In this document: positions 63,152 through 64,000 of the stretch, piece by piece
Numbering within the stretch: position 1 is the first letter of the stretch
Layout: each line of letters begins with the position of its first letter
DNA from: Lentinula raphanica
Lineage: Eukaryota; Basidiomycota; Agaricomycetes; Agaricales; Omphalotaceae
Length of the DNA stretch: 64,000 nucleotides
Direction: 5' to 3'
Assembly: GCA_027919835.1 (NCBI GenBank)
Contig: JANVFP010000003.1
Coordinates: forward strand, 806,001 to 870,000
Position numbers and translations under genes: made by a program
The notes under the pieces: generated by a model
What the model saw: only the letters and a program-made list of their open reading frames with translations
What the model was told of the DNA's origin: nothing
Databases searched by the model: none

Positions 63152-63661
63152 ATGCATCTCAATATCAGCTCGGTTGTCTGTGCCCTTGTGTACTCGAGCA
63201 CATTCCTCCTCACGGCTGGCGGTCGTCCGATGCAATCAGACATCGTCGCGTGAAACCAATTTCCCACATTTCACTACTATTTCGACACCGAAAACGGAGA
63301 ACCGTCGTTTTATGGCAATGCGCGAGTCGCCGGTTCAGCCCCTTTGCTCTGTAAGATCGCCAAAGCAGAGATAGAGGAATGGATGCTCGTTACATTTTGG
63401 AAATCTGTCGGTTTCAGTATCGACGTTCTCTCAGTGGACAACATGCCAGCACTGGCAGATCCTGCTCCTTCGGCTGCGCCTAGAGATCTAGGAGATGGAA
63501 TGCAAGAGTTGGAATTCACTGTCCGTTTTCTCTCGAACTCGAATTGTCCAATCAAACCCGAATTCGAGCGTGGCTATGCGACAATCAGAATCCCGTACGA
63601 TCTACGCAGCCGCAAGTTTTCAGCGGACCGGTCGAAAGTCCAGATGTATCTTTATGCATAA
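63152..63661 (+). pseudogene. Possible secreted-protein gene with an in-frame TGA
   Basis: ATG 63152 starts a signal peptide (MHLNISSVVCALVYSSTFLLTA) followed by GGRPMQSDIVA, then TGA at 63251. The same frame continues open to 63661: FPTFHYYFDTENGEPSFYGNARVAGSAP, KIAKAEIEEWMLVTFWKSVGFSIDVLSVDNMPALADPAPSAAP, MQELEFTVRFLSNSNCPIKPEFERGYATIRIPYDLRSRKFSADRSKVQMYLYA, ending in TAA. The codon pattern downstream looks protein-like, so either the stop is a recent lesion, or a short intron starting at GTCGCG (63245) removes it; I found no convincing acceptor. RPM after the signal peptide recalls the A-D family, but the rest does not match. Confidence 0.45.
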
Positions 63662-64000
63662 TCAGTGTAGTGCCGATGAACGGCATAGCCCGCTACCCTA
63701 TTGAAGAATGTATGATCATTGTAGCCCACCCCCCCCACCCCCCACCTTCCTAGGAAATAGATAGAGTATTGGACATACAGCAGCCCAGGAACTGCAGGGT
63801 TTCAGTTTAATGGAAGCAGCAAAAAAGGGAGGAAACAAAAACCAAGGGAAACCCAGAGGGCGGGCCGACAGGTCCTGGCAACTGAATTGAAACCGGCCCG
63901 GAAAACAGAAAAATGCATCGAGCACTCAAAAGCAAAAATTCCGGCCCGATAGCGATGTATGTGGGATTTCACGAAATTAAATCAAAAAGGAAATTTTCCA
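63662..64000. other. Window end, no gene seen
   Basis: CCCACC-rich stretch at 63726-63748; otherwise purine-rich, no supported feature. Confidence 0.4.

Noticed and set aside
62580..63374. 264-codon frame before the window end.
   Set aside because: Ser/Leu/Phe-rich without motifs, and it overlaps the better signal-peptide frame.
63152..63661. Membership of the 63-kb signal-peptide ORF in the A-D family.
   Set aside because: Only the RPM after the signal peptide is shared; none of the domain motifs is present.

Overview
The window reads as genomic DNA of a mushroom-forming basidiomycete (Agaricomycetes). The evidence is protein-coding genes broken by many 50-65 nt GT-AG introns, a Clp1 (clampless-1)-like gene, a chromodomain Ty3/gypsy element, and single-copy eukaryotic housekeeping genes at normal length (VPS28, eS26, Gtr1/RagA, lumazine synthase, apyrase, Nopp140/SRP40, a Rap1-type protein). 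No database was searched; family names rest on motifs read in the sequence.

Layout. 0-28 kb is accessory and transposon-rich. It starts inside a chromovirus pol gene with its 3' LTR, continues into a ruined member (copy A) of a secreted-protein family that is split by a second, gag-only LTR element, then a Clp1-like gene, a PIF/Harbinger-type MITE, a DUF1275 membrane-protein gene, about 3 kb of mostly featureless DNA, a decayed LINE (16.2-22.6 kb), a TIR element, and two more family members in tandem (copies B and C). A hAT-type MITE lies in the upstream region of copy C. 29-34 kb holds a large putative membrane protein and VPS28. 35.7-39.0 kb holds the largest family member (copy D), followed by degenerate copies of the family 3' end and of the Clp1-like gene. 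40-64 kb is denser and largely conserved: DUF202 protein, cytochrome P450, aldo/keto reductase, small secreted protein, eS26, coiled-coil protein, apyrase, two tandem F-box-like paralogues, Rap1-like protein, Gtr1, lumazine synthase, SRP40/Nopp140, and a possibly broken secreted-protein gene.

The most unusual content is the A/B/C/D family, which I do not recognise. Each gene has a conserved promoter/5'UTR block with a 5'UTR intron, a signal-peptide exon ending near an RPMP...ARR(E/A)D pro-region, and then one domain of about 140-160 residues per exon. All coding introns I could place are phase 1, so every domain exon is symmetrical (1-1) and can be duplicated or lost without a frame change. 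Copy B has two domains joined by a Pro/Ala linker exon; C has two, the second frameshifted; D has four, with a linker made of seven tandem 128-bp units. Each of those units is one complete 66-nt exon (22 codons) plus one intron. This is a minisatellite whose unit is an exon-intron pair.

How genes might work together: apyrase (Golgi glycosylation support), VPS28 (ESCRT-I) and Gtr1 (TORC1 signalling at the vacuole) are independent housekeeping functions and not an operon-like set. P450 and aldo/keto reductase are convergent neighbours and could share an oxidative pathway, but nothing else in the window supports a metabolite cluster.
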